64,000 nt of DNA from Kibdelosporangium sp. MJ126-NF4 (GTDB lineage Bacteria > Actinomycetota > Actinomycetes > Mycobacteriales > Pseudonocardiaceae): assembly GCF_000826545.1 (NCBI RefSeq), contig NZ_CDME01000011.1:708001-772000 (forward strand), read 5' to 3'. Under the pieces are notes generated by a model. The model was given only the letters and a program-made list of their open reading frames with translations. It had not been told where the DNA came from and made no database searches. How positions within the stretch are numbered: position 1 is the stretch's first letter; the number at the start of each line of letters is the position of its first letter. Position numbers and translations under genes: made by a program. Shown in pieces: positions 8,787 to 17,260 of this stretch.

Positions 8787-9921
8787 GATCGCGGACCACG
8801 TACGCGCTCGGCCGTGGTGCGCGGGAGGTGTCGAACAGGCCGAAGGGCACGTCGAAGCCGTTGGTCCACTCGTAGTTGTCGATTCCGGTCCAGAAGAAGA
8901 TCCCAGCGACATCGACACCGTCACGGATGGCGTCCCACACGAGCCCCACGGCCCGCGTGAGGTACTCGGCGCGCTGAGCGTCGTCCTGACCGCCATAGCC
9001 CAGTTCGGACACCAGGAAACGGCTTCCCGGAAGCTCGGTGGCGAGACGGCTCAGCACAGCCTGGATACCGGATGCCCATGGCGCATAGCCCAGCGCGTTC
9101 ACGGCGTGGTCCGACGGATAGACCCCCGGATTGCCTTGCGCGTCAACGGATGTGGCGTAGTAGTACGAGAAACCGTGGTAGTCGAAGGCGTCCGCGTAGT
9201 GGTCGTGCCGGGCGAAGCCAAGCCATGACGCCCACTGCAGCTGGTCGAGCATTCCCGCCGCCTGGCGTGCGGTGTCGTTGTCGTCCGGGAACAACGGGGT
9301 GACGGCCTGCACGCTCGCGACCGGTTGTCCGCCTGACCGAAGACGCAACGCGGCGTCGAAGTTGGCCTTGTGGATCGCCTTCAGTGCCCGCCCGAGCTCG
9401 TCGCGGGACTGGTGTCCAGGCGGGAACTCGCCCGTGAGGTATCCCTTGACGGCGTGGCTGGTCGGTCCGTTGACCGGCTTCCACCCGTACACCAGGTCAC
9501 CGAAGGTCTCGGCGACGAACTCGACGTGCGCGGCCCATGTCCGCTCCGCCGACGGGTCAAGGAACCCGCCGGTCCGCGCGAACCACGTGGGCAGCGCGGT
9601 GTGCAGCAGGCAGACCCACAGGTTCAGCCCCGCGTCCCGGCCAGCGGTGAGAACCTGGCGGTAGTGTTCGACAGCGGCCTGGTCGTGTTTGCCCTGCTCC
9701 GGTTCGAGACGTGCCCAGTCCAGTGAGAGCCGGTGGTGGCCGAATCCCCACTCGCGCAACAGGGTGAAGTCGTCCGCGAACCGGGTGGCGTGACCGTTCC
9801 CGTCGCCGGATGCGGGCGCCCGCCCGGCCTGCTCCCACTCCCACCAGTCGGAGGCCGGGGACGAGCCGTCGGTCTGCACCGCGGACGCGGCGGTGCCCCA
9901 GATGAAGTTCGTCGCTTCCAC
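8770..9921 (-). CDS. GH1-like glycosidase homologue lacking the acid/base glutamate
   Basis: 383 aa, short for GH1 (usually ~450). It is recognised by IWGTAASAVQTDG near the start, RLSLDWARLEP, HTALPTWF, the nucleophile region FLVSELGYGG (Glu306), and FFWTGIDNYEWTNGF...FGLF at the end. The acid/base site, normally T-x-NEP, reads V-N151-G152-P153, so the Glu is missing. It may hydrolyse only activated or thio-linked glycosides, transfer sugars, or merely bind them. The start is GTG 9921, 11 bp after the stop of the PAP2 gene; the longer frame upstream is the PAP2 gene's shadow. It is the last gene of the XRE-ImmA operon. Confidence 0.82.
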   Translation of the reverse strand: MEATNFIWGTAASAVQTDGSSPASDWWEWEQAGRAPASGDGNGHATRFADDFTLLREWGFGHHRLSLDWARLEPEQGKHDQAAVEHYRQVLTAGRDAGLNLWVCLLHTALPTWFARTGGFLDPSAERTWAAHVEFVAETFGDLVYGWKPVNGPTSHAVKGYLTGEFPPGHQSRDELGRALKAIHKANFDAALRLRSGGQPVASVQAVTPLFPDDNDTARQAAGMLDQLQWASWLGFARHDHYADAFDYHGFSYYYATSVDAQGNPGVYPSDHAVNALGYAPWASGIQAVLSRLATELPGSRFLVSELGYGGQDDAQRAEYLTRAVGLVWDAIRDGVDVAGIFFWTGIDNYEWTNGFDVPFGLFDTSRAPRPSAYVVRDLIAGK

Positions 9922-9932
9922 GTGGCCGGACC

Positions 9933-10568
9933 CTACGCGATGAACGCGTCGGCGACCCAGTACCCGGCGCCTGCCGCGACAACGCCGAGCAGGACACCGG
10001 CGAGCACCTGCTGGAGCGTGTGGTGCCGCAGTTCCACACGGGACCAGCAGACCAGGGCGACCAGCGGGGCCAGCAGCGCCGTCCACCAGCCGTAGCCGAT
10101 CACGAGCAGGACGACGCTGCCCGCCGATCCCGCCGCGTGCAGTGAGATCTTCCACCGCAGGCCGACGGTGATGGCGAGGCTGAAGAACCCGACCGCGACG
10201 ATGCCCGCGGTCAGCTTCCACATCACCACGGGATTGTCCGTGGCGATCAGCAGCACCAGGCCGAGGATCTGGGAGACCAGGGCGACGAGGAGCGGAACCA
10301 GCCTGCCTTCACGGTTGTTGACGTGGTGGCTGTCGTACTTGCCGCGCTTGGCGCCGTACAGGATCACACCCATCGGGATCACCGAGCCGGTGACCGTCAA
10401 CACAGTCCCCCACAGCAGCGTTTTGCCCACGTGGTGCGTGCCGAGCCAGGCGATCGCGTAGGGCATCGCGACCAGCCACACCCAGGGCGCCAGCGCCTCG
10501 GTGGCGATCCGCGCGACCTTGTGGCGGGCGGTCGCGGGTGCGGCTTCAGCTGTATCAGTTGTGTGCAC
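9933..10568 (-). CDS. PAP2-type membrane phosphatase
   Basis: 211 aa with five to six membrane helices. It carries degenerate PAP2 motifs: WKISLHAAG in place of the SGH block and SRVELRHHTLQQVLAG for the SRxxxxxH block. PAP2 enzymes remove phosphates from lipid or prenyl (di)phosphates at the membrane. The start is GTG 10568, which overlaps the 3' end of the DUF6545 gene by 14 bp. It could act on a prenyl diphosphate linked to the convergent terpene cyclase; that link is inference from position only. Confidence 0.75.
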   Translation of the reverse strand: MHTTDTAEAAPATARHKVARIATEALAPWVWLVAMPYAIAWLGTHHVGKTLLWGTVLTVTGSVIPMGVILYGAKRGKYDSHHVNNREGRLVPLLVALVSQILGLVLLIATDNPVVMWKLTAGIVAVGFFSLAITVGLRWKISLHAAGSAGSVVLLVIGYGWWTALLAPLVALVCWSRVELRHHTLQQVLAGVLLGVVAAGAGYWVADAFIA

Positions 10569-11742
10569 GGTCGATCTCCTGCTCGGTGAACTCACGCACG
10601 ACTGTGCGGACAACGCCTGAACCCGTGAACGCGGTCGACACCTTGGCCAGCCACGCCGCTTCCACGCCGTGGTCGGCCGCGTCCGGGCCGTTGAACACGA
10701 TAGCCGCAGTGATCGGCGCGGGGATGTCGTGCTTCCTGGCTTCCAGCCCGACCGCGACCGTCGCGGCCTCCACTGTGGCCTGCAACTGCTCCCCCTCGAG
10801 CCCTTCGGCGATGGCGAGTTCGGTGGCACGGTCGGCGACGGTCGGGTGCAGGTACGGCTGCAGCGGGCCGACCAGCACGTCCCGGATCTCCGTGATCCGG
10901 TTGCGCAGCCTGTCAGCGGTGTCCTTTGTGTTCGTCGAGAACACCAGCTCGGGCGCTTGCTCGGTCAGCGCGCGCCACAGCGGTTCGAGCCGACGCAGGG
11001 TGCGTCCGCGTTCCCAACGCGGGCCGAGCGACGGGAGCATGAAACCGGTCAGGCACAGGAAGGTGCCGATGCTCAGCAGATACGTCGACACGCCCGTCCA
11101 CTCGCTGTACTCCAGCCAGGGCAGTGGCGTCCCGAGCGCCTTGGCGAGCGTCTGCGCGAACTTGTGCAGCGCGAAGACCAGGCCGAAGACCGAGCCGTAG
11201 CGGATGAAGTGCAGGCCGAGCCTGAGGTATCTGTCCGGGACGTGTCTGGCGAACCGGGTCGCCCACGCGATGTCACCGATCGCCCATGCCAGCGACAGGG
11301 AGAAGACAGAAAGGTAGGACAGGACGTACGGACGATCGCCGTAGCTGCCGTTGATCGCGGGCAGCCCTTGCGGCAGCGGACCGAGCAGGTACAGCACGTA
11401 CAGCGCGAGCAGGCAAGCGGTGAGAATCACAAGCCGGACGCGGGACTTGCGGTTCACCGTCTCGGGCGAGGAGCCGAGATAAAGCGTGAACACCTGGAGC
11501 CAGAACACACAGGACAGCACGGCGGTGTGCATGATCACCTGGGTCAGCGCGGGCACCCGGATCAGCGTGGTGAACCAGTAGTAGTTCGCGGTGATCACGA
11601 AGGCCACTTCGAGGCTGACCAGACACAGGAACAGCGCGAGGGCGTTCGGCTGTCTGCGGCGCCACCACGACCTGCCCCAGAACACGCACACGGCGGTGAG
11701 CGCGGCTATCGCCAGATATTGGACAACTAACGCCAGGCTCAT
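10555..11742 (-). CDS. MAB_1171c / DUF6545 family membrane protein
   Basis: 395 aa. Seven or so membrane helices in residues 1-240 are followed by a cytoplasmic helical domain (WERGRTLRRLEPLWRALTEQAPELVF ...), the usual layout of the MAB_1171c/DUF6545 group found next to ImmA/IrrE peptidases in actinobacteria. The molecular function is unknown; databases call it a putative transporter. Start ATG 11742 with GGAG; it overlaps the ImmA stop by 4 bp (ATGA), so translation is coupled. Confidence 0.78.
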   Translation of the reverse strand: MSLALVVQYLAIAALTAVCVFWGRSWWRRRQPNALALFLCLVSLEVAFVITANYYWFTTLIRVPALTQVIMHTAVLSCVFWLQVFTLYLGSSPETVNRKSRVRLVILTACLLALYVLYLLGPLPQGLPAINGSYGDRPYVLSYLSVFSLSLAWAIGDIAWATRFARHVPDRYLRLGLHFIRYGSVFGLVFALHKFAQTLAKALGTPLPWLEYSEWTGVSTYLLSIGTFLCLTGFMLPSLGPRWERGRTLRRLEPLWRALTEQAPELVFSTNTKDTADRLRNRITEIRDVLVGPLQPYLHPTVADRATELAIAEGLEGEQLQATVEAATVAVGLEARKHDIPAPITAAIVFNGPDAADHGVEAAWLAKVSTAFTGSGVVRTVVREFTEQEIDRAHN

Positions 11743-12368
11743 TGCTCCAATGTAGTGCGGTACCTGTCCACAACAGGAGCGTATGCCGGATCGACGTCCC
11801 GCTCACCGGCATCCACGCGCACCGGGCCCAGCCGCTCCTCGACCAGGTAGGCGAACATCTCCGCGGCGCGCTCCTGGTCGTCGGAGTACACGGTCCGCTT
11901 GAGCCCGCCTTCGACGGTCCGCCCGGCCTCGTGGAACGACTCGATCGACTCGTCGTCGAAGGTGTCGTCGTAGTGGCGGCAGCACAGGTGACCGAGCTCG
12001 TGCAGGATGACGTGTTGCTGGTGAGCCAAGCTGGTGTCCTCTCGGTAGTAGATGTAGTCCGCCCGTTCACCGGGCAGCCACATCCCGTACGGCAGTGGCT
12101 CACGCATTCGCCTGGCTTCGGTCACCACCCGCTGCGGATAGGGCAGCACCTTGATCGCCCGGCCGCGCTGCCGCGCGACGAGTTCGCAGAGTTCCCTGAC
12201 GTCGAAGGGATCGGGCAGGGGCAGGGCGTCGACGACCGCGCGGACCTGCTCGATGTCCACGATCGGTTCGCCCGGCCGCGGCGGCGGCTGGTCCGCCTGC
12301 TCGCCGGTGCGCCCGGTGACCTTGCGCATCAGCCGCCTCGCCCGGCCGGGGCGGCTGTCGTCAGTCAT
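11739..12368 (-). CDS. ImmA/IrrE-family zinc metallopeptidase
   Basis: 209 aa. The zinc site H123-E-L-G-H127 sits in HVILHELGHLCCRHYDD, with the preceding YYREDTSLAHQQ typical of the family. IrrE/ImmA peptidases cleave a partner XRE repressor (DdrO or ImmR) and so switch on the repressor's targets. The XRE gene directly upstream overlaps by 8 bp, so it is the probable substrate. It is cytoplasmic, with no signal peptide. Confidence 0.88.
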   Translation of the reverse strand: MTDDSRPGRARRLMRKVTGRTGEQADQPPPRPGEPIVDIEQVRAVVDALPLPDPFDVRELCELVARQRGRAIKVLPYPQRVVTEARRMREPLPYGMWLPGERADYIYYREDTSLAHQQHVILHELGHLCCRHYDDTFDDESIESFHEAGRTVEGGLKRTVYSDDQERAAEMFAYLVEERLGPVRVDAGERDVDPAYAPVVDRYRTTLEQ

Positions 12369-12807
12369 CGGCCTTGTCCTGTTTGGTCTCGTCGCCCGCC
12401 CGGTCGAGCTCGCTGACGTGCCGGATCATCGAGATGACCAGTTTGCGGCTCTCCGGGGACATCTCGCTGACCCTGCGCAGCATCACACGCTCCAGCTTGC
12501 CGTCCGGGTTGTCGGGAGCCGGTTCGCCGGACAGTTCGGCGAGCGTGGTCTCGTACACGTCCGGGTCGAGGAAGAACCCGGACGGCACCTCGAAGAAGTC
12601 GGCGAGCATCTTCAGGTGGCTGATCTTGGGGTCCTCCCGCGTGCCGCGGCGCAGCATCCAGATGTAGCTCTGCGTGATCTGGCCCTCGGCGGCGCGGATG
12701 GCCGACGCGACGTCCTCGTTGCTGTACGGACGCCCGTCCGGCCTGCGGCGCTTGTCGAACAGCAGGTTCAGCAGATCTGCCAGCGGCGGCATCGGCTTGT
12801 CAGCCAC
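12361..12807 (-). CDS. XRE-family repressor paired with ImmA
   Basis: 148 aa. The N-terminal HTH (PYSNEDVASAIRAAEGQITQSYIWMLRRG) is followed by HLKMLADFFEVPSGFFLDPD, as in repressors cut by ImmA/IrrE. The C-terminal third is helical. I choose GTG 12807 because GAGG is 5 nt upstream; GTG 12813 is the alternative. It heads a five-gene minus operon (XRE, ImmA, DUF6545, PAP2, GH1-like). TTCAC/GTGAA repeats upstream are likely its operators. Confidence 0.85.
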   Translation of the reverse strand: MADKPMPPLADLLNLLFDKRRRPDGRPYSNEDVASAIRAAEGQITQSYIWMLRRGTREDPKISHLKMLADFFEVPSGFFLDPDVYETTLAELSGEPAPDNPDGKLERVMLRRVSEMSPESRKLVISMIRHVSELDRAGDETKQDKADD

Positions 12808-12917
12808 GGGCACCTCGGATGAGTCTGGCGGGCGTGCTTCCCCCTGGTCCGCACGTCACTCGAGTAGGTGTGTACCGCTCGTAGTCTAAACGGTCACGCC
12901 CGATCGCTTCAACAGCC

Positions 12918-12957
12918 GTGAAGATCGCATCGACGGCACGACCACGGTGATCTTCAC
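12918..12957. promoter_or_regulatory. Inverted repeat GTGAAGATC / GATCTTCAC
   Basis: The 9-bp arms (12918-12926 and 12949-12957) are perfect and 22 bp apart. The half-site ATCTTCAC recurs at 12980-12987 and within the palindrome at 13038-13053. Candidate XRE operator upstream of the XRE gene. Confidence 0.6.
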
Positions 12958-12992
12958 ATTCAGGGTTCACGACACTGTTATCTTCACAGCGG

Positions 12993-13022
12993 TTGACGCG
13001 GCCGGATCGGACTTCCTACACT
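12993..13022 (+). promoter_or_regulatory. Sigma-70-type promoter TTGACG-N18-TACACT
   Basis: TTGACG at 12993-12998 and TACACT at 13017-13022 have an 18-bp gap. Operator half-site ATCTTCACAG (12980-12989) lies just upstream and the palindrome (13038-13053) just downstream. It points away from the XRE operon, towards the MFS gene or an unseen short transcript. Confidence 0.45.
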
Positions 13023-13037
13023 GCTGTCGAACCCAAT

Positions 13038-13053
13038 CTTCACAGCTGTGAAG
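13038..13053. promoter_or_regulatory. 16-bp perfect palindrome CTTCACAGCTGTGAAG
   Basis: Perfect dyad, framed by TCGAACC (13027-13033) and its complement GGTTCGA (13054-13060). It has the same TTCACA half-sites as the repeats upstream, and is the best operator candidate for the XRE protein. Confidence 0.65.
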
Positions 13054-13352
13054 GGTTCGAACTGGGGAGCATCAGGACAAAGGGGAGGGTGGGGGCGCCG
13101 GGGTGCTCGCGGCACACTGGGGGGTGCCACGCGCACGCTGCGTCAAGGAATCGCCTGGGTCCATGATGGATCTTCAAAGCTGGGGGATCCTCGTCGAGGA
13201 CCGGATATCGTCATGTCCACATCGGATGTCAGACCTGGGGGCGGCAGCCGAGGTGGACGTGGTGATCCGGGCCCGACGGCCGTGACGGTCGGGGTGCGGC
13301 TCGCGCACCCCGACCGGACGGCCCCCGCACATGGATGAGGCAGGTGCGGTCG

Positions 13353-14618
13353 ATGGGCAACCAGGTCACGCGGAAGTCCGTGCTGCCACTGGTTCTGCTC
13401 GAAAGCGCCGCCGGACTGTCCACATGCGCCAACGCCATGGTCGCGCTGGCTCTGCCGTGGCTGGTGCTGGAACGCACCGGCAGTCCCGCGTTCGCCGGTG
13501 TGATCGCCGCGGCGACAACGCTTCCGATGCTGCTCGGGTCCGTGTTCGCGGGCACCATCGTCGACCTGATCGGCAGCCGCCGGACGGCGATCACCGCGGA
13601 CGTGCTGTCCGCCGGGTCGGTCACCGCCATCGCGGTGATGGACCTCACTGGCGGGTTCTCGCTGCAGGTGTTGGCGGTACTGGCTTTCGTCGGGTCGTTG
13701 TTCGACCTGTCCGGTGTGACGGCGCGCAAAGTCCTCCTGCCGACGGTCGCCACGCGCGCGGGCAAGCGGCTGGAGACCGTCAACGGGATTCACGAACTGG
13801 TCAAGGCGACCGCGCTGGTGGCCGGGCCCGCGTTGGGCGGCCTGCTGATCGGCTCAGCCGGAGTCTCGACCGCACTGGCCGTGGCCGCCAGCGCGCCCGC
13901 GCTCGCCGCACTGTCCACTGTGCTGCTCCCGTTGCCGGGCTCCGGTCGCGGATCGTTTGGCCCGTCTCCTTTCCGGACAACGTGGCGCGGCGCGGCGGAC
14001 GGCCTGTCCGCGGTCTGGTGTGATCCGCTGCTGCGGTTGACCGCGCTGACCGGCGTCGCCCTGTACATGGCGTACCTGCCGATCGTCGGCATCGTACTGC
14101 CGACGTACTTCAACGCGCAGAACGCACCGGAACGCCTCGGTCTGCTGAACGTGACGTTCGCGGTCGGCGGCATCGCCGGTGCGCTCGGCTACACCTTCTG
14201 GGGCCACAAAGTCGGCCGCAGAAGCACTTTCGTCGTCGCGATGCTCACCGGCGCGGCCGGTCTGCTGGTGATGTCGGTGTTGCCCGCGTACGGCGTGCTG
14301 TTGGCGCTCGCGGCCATCGTCGGGATGGCCGCGGGCCCGGTCGGGCCGTTGATGAACCTGGCTTCGCAGTTGCGTTCCACCGAGGAGACACGGGGACGGG
14401 TGATGGGGATCATGACGTCCGCCGGGTATGTCGGCGGCCCCGTCGGCTATCTCATCGGTGGCCCGCTCGTCGACCACCTGGGGCCACAGACGGCGTTCGC
14501 GATTCTCGCGTCGGTCCTGTTCGTCCTCGCCGTCGGAGCCGCCGTCCAGCCCGCGTTGCGCGAATTCGACACGCTGTCCCATGCAGGAATTCTATTATCG
14601 AAACATGCGCACGGGTGA
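13353..14618 (+). CDS. MFS transporter (12-TM)
   Basis: 421 aa. Twelve predicted helices with the MFS A-motif region GTIVDLIGSRRTAI after helix 2 and a second-half repeat (WGHKVGRRSTFVV). It is of the type of macrolide or multidrug exporters of the MefA/EntS kind. I favour ATG 13353, preceded by CAGG at 8 nt; ATG 13335 and GTG 13344 are in frame. The direction is away from the XRE operon. Substrate unknown. Confidence 0.85.
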   Translation: MGNQVTRKSVLPLVLLESAAGLSTCANAMVALALPWLVLERTGSPAFAGVIAAATTLPMLLGSVFAGTIVDLIGSRRTAITADVLSAGSVTAIAVMDLTGGFSLQVLAVLAFVGSLFDLSGVTARKVLLPTVATRAGKRLETVNGIHELVKATALVAGPALGGLLIGSAGVSTALAVAASAPALAALSTVLLPLPGSGRGSFGPSPFRTTWRGAADGLSAVWCDPLLRLTALTGVALYMAYLPIVGIVLPTYFNAQNAPERLGLLNVTFAVGGIAGALGYTFWGHKVGRRSTFVVAMLTGAAGLLVMSVLPAYGVLLALAAIVGMAAGPVGPLMNLASQLRSTEETRGRVMGIMTSAGYVGGPVGYLIGGPLVDHLGPQTAFAILASVLFVLAVGAAVQPALREFDTLSHAGILLSKHAHG

Positions 14619-14623
14619 ATGTC

Positions 14624-14944
14624 CTACATCCAGTCGACGTGATATCCACCGACACGAGCACTGCCGAGCAATGGGCCGTGGCATTCCGCCTGCGACGCCT
14701 CGAATCCGGTGTAGCCGACGTGGCCGTAGTCGCTCCATGAGCTGAATCCGGAGTCGCAGTGCGCGATGACGCGGAATCTGTCCGACGGGCCGTAGTCGCA
14801 GAACACAGACACTCCTTCGCCGCTGCCCAAACCGAAGTAGCGCGCGTCGCACATCGGCGGTCTGGCCTGTGCAGCCGTGGCACTTGGCGCGAATGCGACC
14901 ACCATAAACAGCGATGCCACACCGGACACGATGAGCCTGCGCAT
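14624..14944 (-). CDS. Small secreted protein, four cysteines
   Basis: 106 aa. A clear signal peptide (MRRLIVSGVASLFMVVAFAP, cleavage near ATAA/QARPP) leads a mature chain of ~80 residues. It has four cysteines (CDARYFG, VFCDYG, AHCDSG, AECHGP) that could form two disulfides and is rich in Gly, Ser, Tyr. I do not recognise the family. It is convergent with the MFS gene, with 5 bp between them. Confidence 0.65.
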   Translation of the reverse strand: MRRLIVSGVASLFMVVAFAPSATAAQARPPMCDARYFGLGSGEGVSVFCDYGPSDRFRVIAHCDSGFSSWSDYGHVGYTGFEASQAECHGPLLGSARVGGYHVDWM

Positions 14945-15081
14945 GGGATTTCCCTTCCGTTCGTGGATAAGTACGAACGTACGGGGAAGCGCATAGGGCG
15001 GGCAATTAACCGCATGGGTGGAGCGTTATCACCGTAGGTCACAGCATTAACTCTGACGATGGACGATCACTCGCAAATGGA

Positions 15082-16518
15082 CTATCGAGTCGCCGGGACC
15101 GCCGCACGAACGGGTGTTGTTCCCTTCGTGTCGGCGCGGCGTCCGGGGATGAAGGCGGCGACGGCCGCCGCGGCGAGCGCGGTGGCGGCGCCGATCGCCA
15201 TGATCAGGCGGAAACCGTTCTGCGACGGCACACTCACCGGCCCGAACGAGATGGTCATGTGCGCGAGGATCACCCCGGCCACTGCGCTGGAGATCGACGT
15301 GCCGATGGACCGCATCAGCGAGTTGAGGCCGTTGGCGGCAGCCGTCTCGGACAGTGGGACAGCCGCCATGATGAGCGCGGGCATCGCGCCGTACGCGAGC
15401 CCGATCCCCGAGCCGATCAGCGCGGACACGAGCACGAGCTGCCAGATCTCGGACATCATGACGGCACCGAGGCCGTAGGAGACCGCGACGATCGCGGAGC
15501 CGAGCATCAGTGTCACCTTGGGGCCGCGTGCCCGCGACAGCCGCGCGGAGTACGGCGCGACGGCCATCATCACCAGGCCGGACGGCACGAGCACGAGGCC
15601 GGTGTTCAGCATGGACTGCCCCAGCCCGTAACCGGTCGCCGTCGGCAGCTGCAGAATCTGTGGAAACGCCAGGGACATCACGAACATCGAGAACGCCAGC
15701 ACAATGGACGCGCCGTTGGTCAGCAGGACCTGACGGCGTGCGGTGGTGCGCAGGTCCACCAGTGCGTCCCGCGTCCGCAACTCCCACCATCCCCACACGG
15801 CGAACACGACGACCGCCACGCCGAACAGGGTGTACGTCAGCCCGGCCGACCAGTCGGCCCCCTTGGAGATTGCCAGTAGCAGGCAGATCAGCGCCACGGA
15901 CAGGCCGATCGCGCCGATGACGTCGAAGCGGCCGCCCGTGCGCACGCTCGACTCCGGCACACACAGGAGGATCAGTGCGAAAACCACGACGCCGAGACCG
16001 GCCGACGTCCAGAAGAGCATGTGCCAGCTGGTGTTCTCGGCGAGGATCGCCGCCGCCGGGAGGCCGAGCGAGCCACCGACGCCGAGGGACGCGCTCATCA
16101 CGGCGGTCGCCGAGCCGAGCCGTTCGGCGGGCAGTTCGTCACGCATGATGCTGATTCCCAAGGGGATGGCGGGAATGGCGGCACCCTGCAGCGCACGTCC
16201 GACGACCAGCGGCACCAGCGTCGACGACAACGCGGCGACCACCGATCCGCCCACCAGGATCACCAGGCAGATCAGCAGCATCCGGCGTTTGCCGTACATG
16301 TCGCCGAGGCGGCCCACCACCGGTGTCGCGACCGCGCCCGCGAGCAGGGTGGCCGTGATCGCCCACGAGGTGTCGGCCGGGGTCGCGCCGATCAGCTTCG
16401 GCAGCACCGGCAGCAGCGGGACCACCAGCGTCTGCATCACCGCGACCAGCACGCCGCCGAGCGCCAGCACCGGCACGATCACGTTCGGCCGTGGCCTTGG
16501 CGCGGACAATTCGGACAT
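15082..16518 (-). CDS. MFS drug-resistance transporter (DHA2-like)
   Basis: 478 aa with about 14 membrane helices. Motif A is GRLGDMYGKRRMLL after helix 2, and the helix-5 region is GVGGSLGLPAAAIL. It is most like the EmrB/QacA proton-drug antiporters. ATG 16518 has GGAGG upstream. It is divergent from the TetR gene, with a TetR-type operator between them, so it is probably the regulator's main target. Confidence 0.88.
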   Translation of the reverse strand: MSELSAPRPRPNVIVPVLALGGVLVAVMQTLVVPLLPVLPKLIGATPADTSWAITATLLAGAVATPVVGRLGDMYGKRRMLLICLVILVGGSVVAALSSTLVPLVVGRALQGAAIPAIPLGISIMRDELPAERLGSATAVMSASLGVGGSLGLPAAAILAENTSWHMLFWTSAGLGVVVFALILLCVPESSVRTGGRFDVIGAIGLSVALICLLLAISKGADWSAGLTYTLFGVAVVVFAVWGWWELRTRDALVDLRTTARRQVLLTNGASIVLAFSMFVMSLAFPQILQLPTATGYGLGQSMLNTGLVLVPSGLVMMAVAPYSARLSRARGPKVTLMLGSAIVAVSYGLGAVMMSEIWQLVLVSALIGSGIGLAYGAMPALIMAAVPLSETAAANGLNSLMRSIGTSISSAVAGVILAHMTISFGPVSVPSQNGFRLIMAIGAATALAAAAVAAFIPGRRADTKGTTPVRAAVPATR

Positions 16519-16557
16519 GCGAAGCCTCCAGCCCCCGGGTACGCTTCTCGATCCTAG

Positions 16558-16581
16558 GTTAAGTCAGCTGATTGACTTAAC
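16558..16581. promoter_or_regulatory. TetR operator GTTAAGTCA-N6-TGACTTAAC
   Basis: Perfect 9-bp arms (16558-16566, 16573-16581) lie between the divergent MFS and TetR genes. This is the expected size and place for a TetR-family dimer site controlling both. Confidence 0.8.
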
Positions 16582-16623
16582 TCTGTGACCGGGCAGACAA
16601 CGGCGGTGACCACAGGGGTGACC

Positions 16624-17250
16624 ATGAGAACGACACGGGCAGACGCGACCAGGGAACTCATCCTGACCGCGGCCGAGCGGCTGTTCGCCGAGAACGGCGT
16701 GTTCGCGGTGTCCAACCGGCAGGTCAGCGAGGCCGCCGAGCAGGGCAACAACACGGCGGTCGGCTACCACTTCGGCACCAAGAACGACCTGGTGCGCGCG
16801 ATCGCCCGCAAGCACTCCGCGCAGATCGAGGAGATCCGCCAGCGGATGCTCGCCGACCTCGACGAGGACGCCGACCTGCGGGCGTGGATCTCCTGCCTGA
16901 TCCGGCCGACCACCGAGCACCTGGCCGAACAGGGCAGCCCTACGTGGTTCGCCCGGTTCAACGCGCAGGCGATGACCGACCCGGCGCTGCGGGAGATCAT
17001 GGTCGAGGAATGCCACTCGTCGCCGTCGCTCGTCCGGATCCTCGCCGGGATCCACCGCTGCCTGCCCGATCTGCCCGACGACGTCCGCACTGAGCGCCGG
17101 GCCATGGCCCGGCTGCTGATGGTGCACATGGTCGCCGAACGGGAACGCGCACTGGCCGACGGCACGCCCACGGCCCGCTCCACCTGGCAGGACACCGCGG
17201 ACGGACTGGTCGACGCGCTCGTCGGGCTGTGGATGGCACCCGTCAACTAG
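16624..17250 (+). CDS. TetR-family transcriptional regulator
   Basis: 208 aa. The N-terminal HTH (ILTAAERLFAENGVFAVSNRQVSEAAEQGNNTAVGYHFGTKNDLVRAI) is typical of TetR, and the rest is a helical ligand-binding domain. ATG 16624 has AGGGG 5 nt upstream; an in-frame GTG at 16585 just after the operator could be a leaderless start. It is divergent from the MFS exporter, so the likely role is a repressor released by the exported compound. Confidence 0.9.
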   Translation: MRTTRADATRELILTAAERLFAENGVFAVSNRQVSEAAEQGNNTAVGYHFGTKNDLVRAIARKHSAQIEEIRQRMLADLDEDADLRAWISCLIRPTTEHLAEQGSPTWFARFNAQAMTDPALREIMVEECHSSPSLVRILAGIHRCLPDLPDDVRTERRAMARLLMVHMVAERERALADGTPTARSTWQDTADGLVDALVGLWMAPVN

Positions 17251-17260
17251 TGTCTTCCCA

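Larger units (their letters stand above)
12808..13352. promoter_or_regulatory. Control region between XRE operon and MFS gene
   Basis: 545 bp without a gene I accept. It holds the TTCAC/GTGAA repeat cluster (12918-13053) and one plausible plus-strand promoter (12993-13022). Beyond 13060 it is GC-rich; short ORFs there (13048-13338, 13103-13285) have no recognisable product. Confidence 0.6.

Noticed and set aside
13048..13338. 96-aa plus-strand ORF in the XRE/MFS control region
   Set aside because: Gly/Arg-rich with no domain, starts inside the palindrome, and overlaps the MFS start in another frame.
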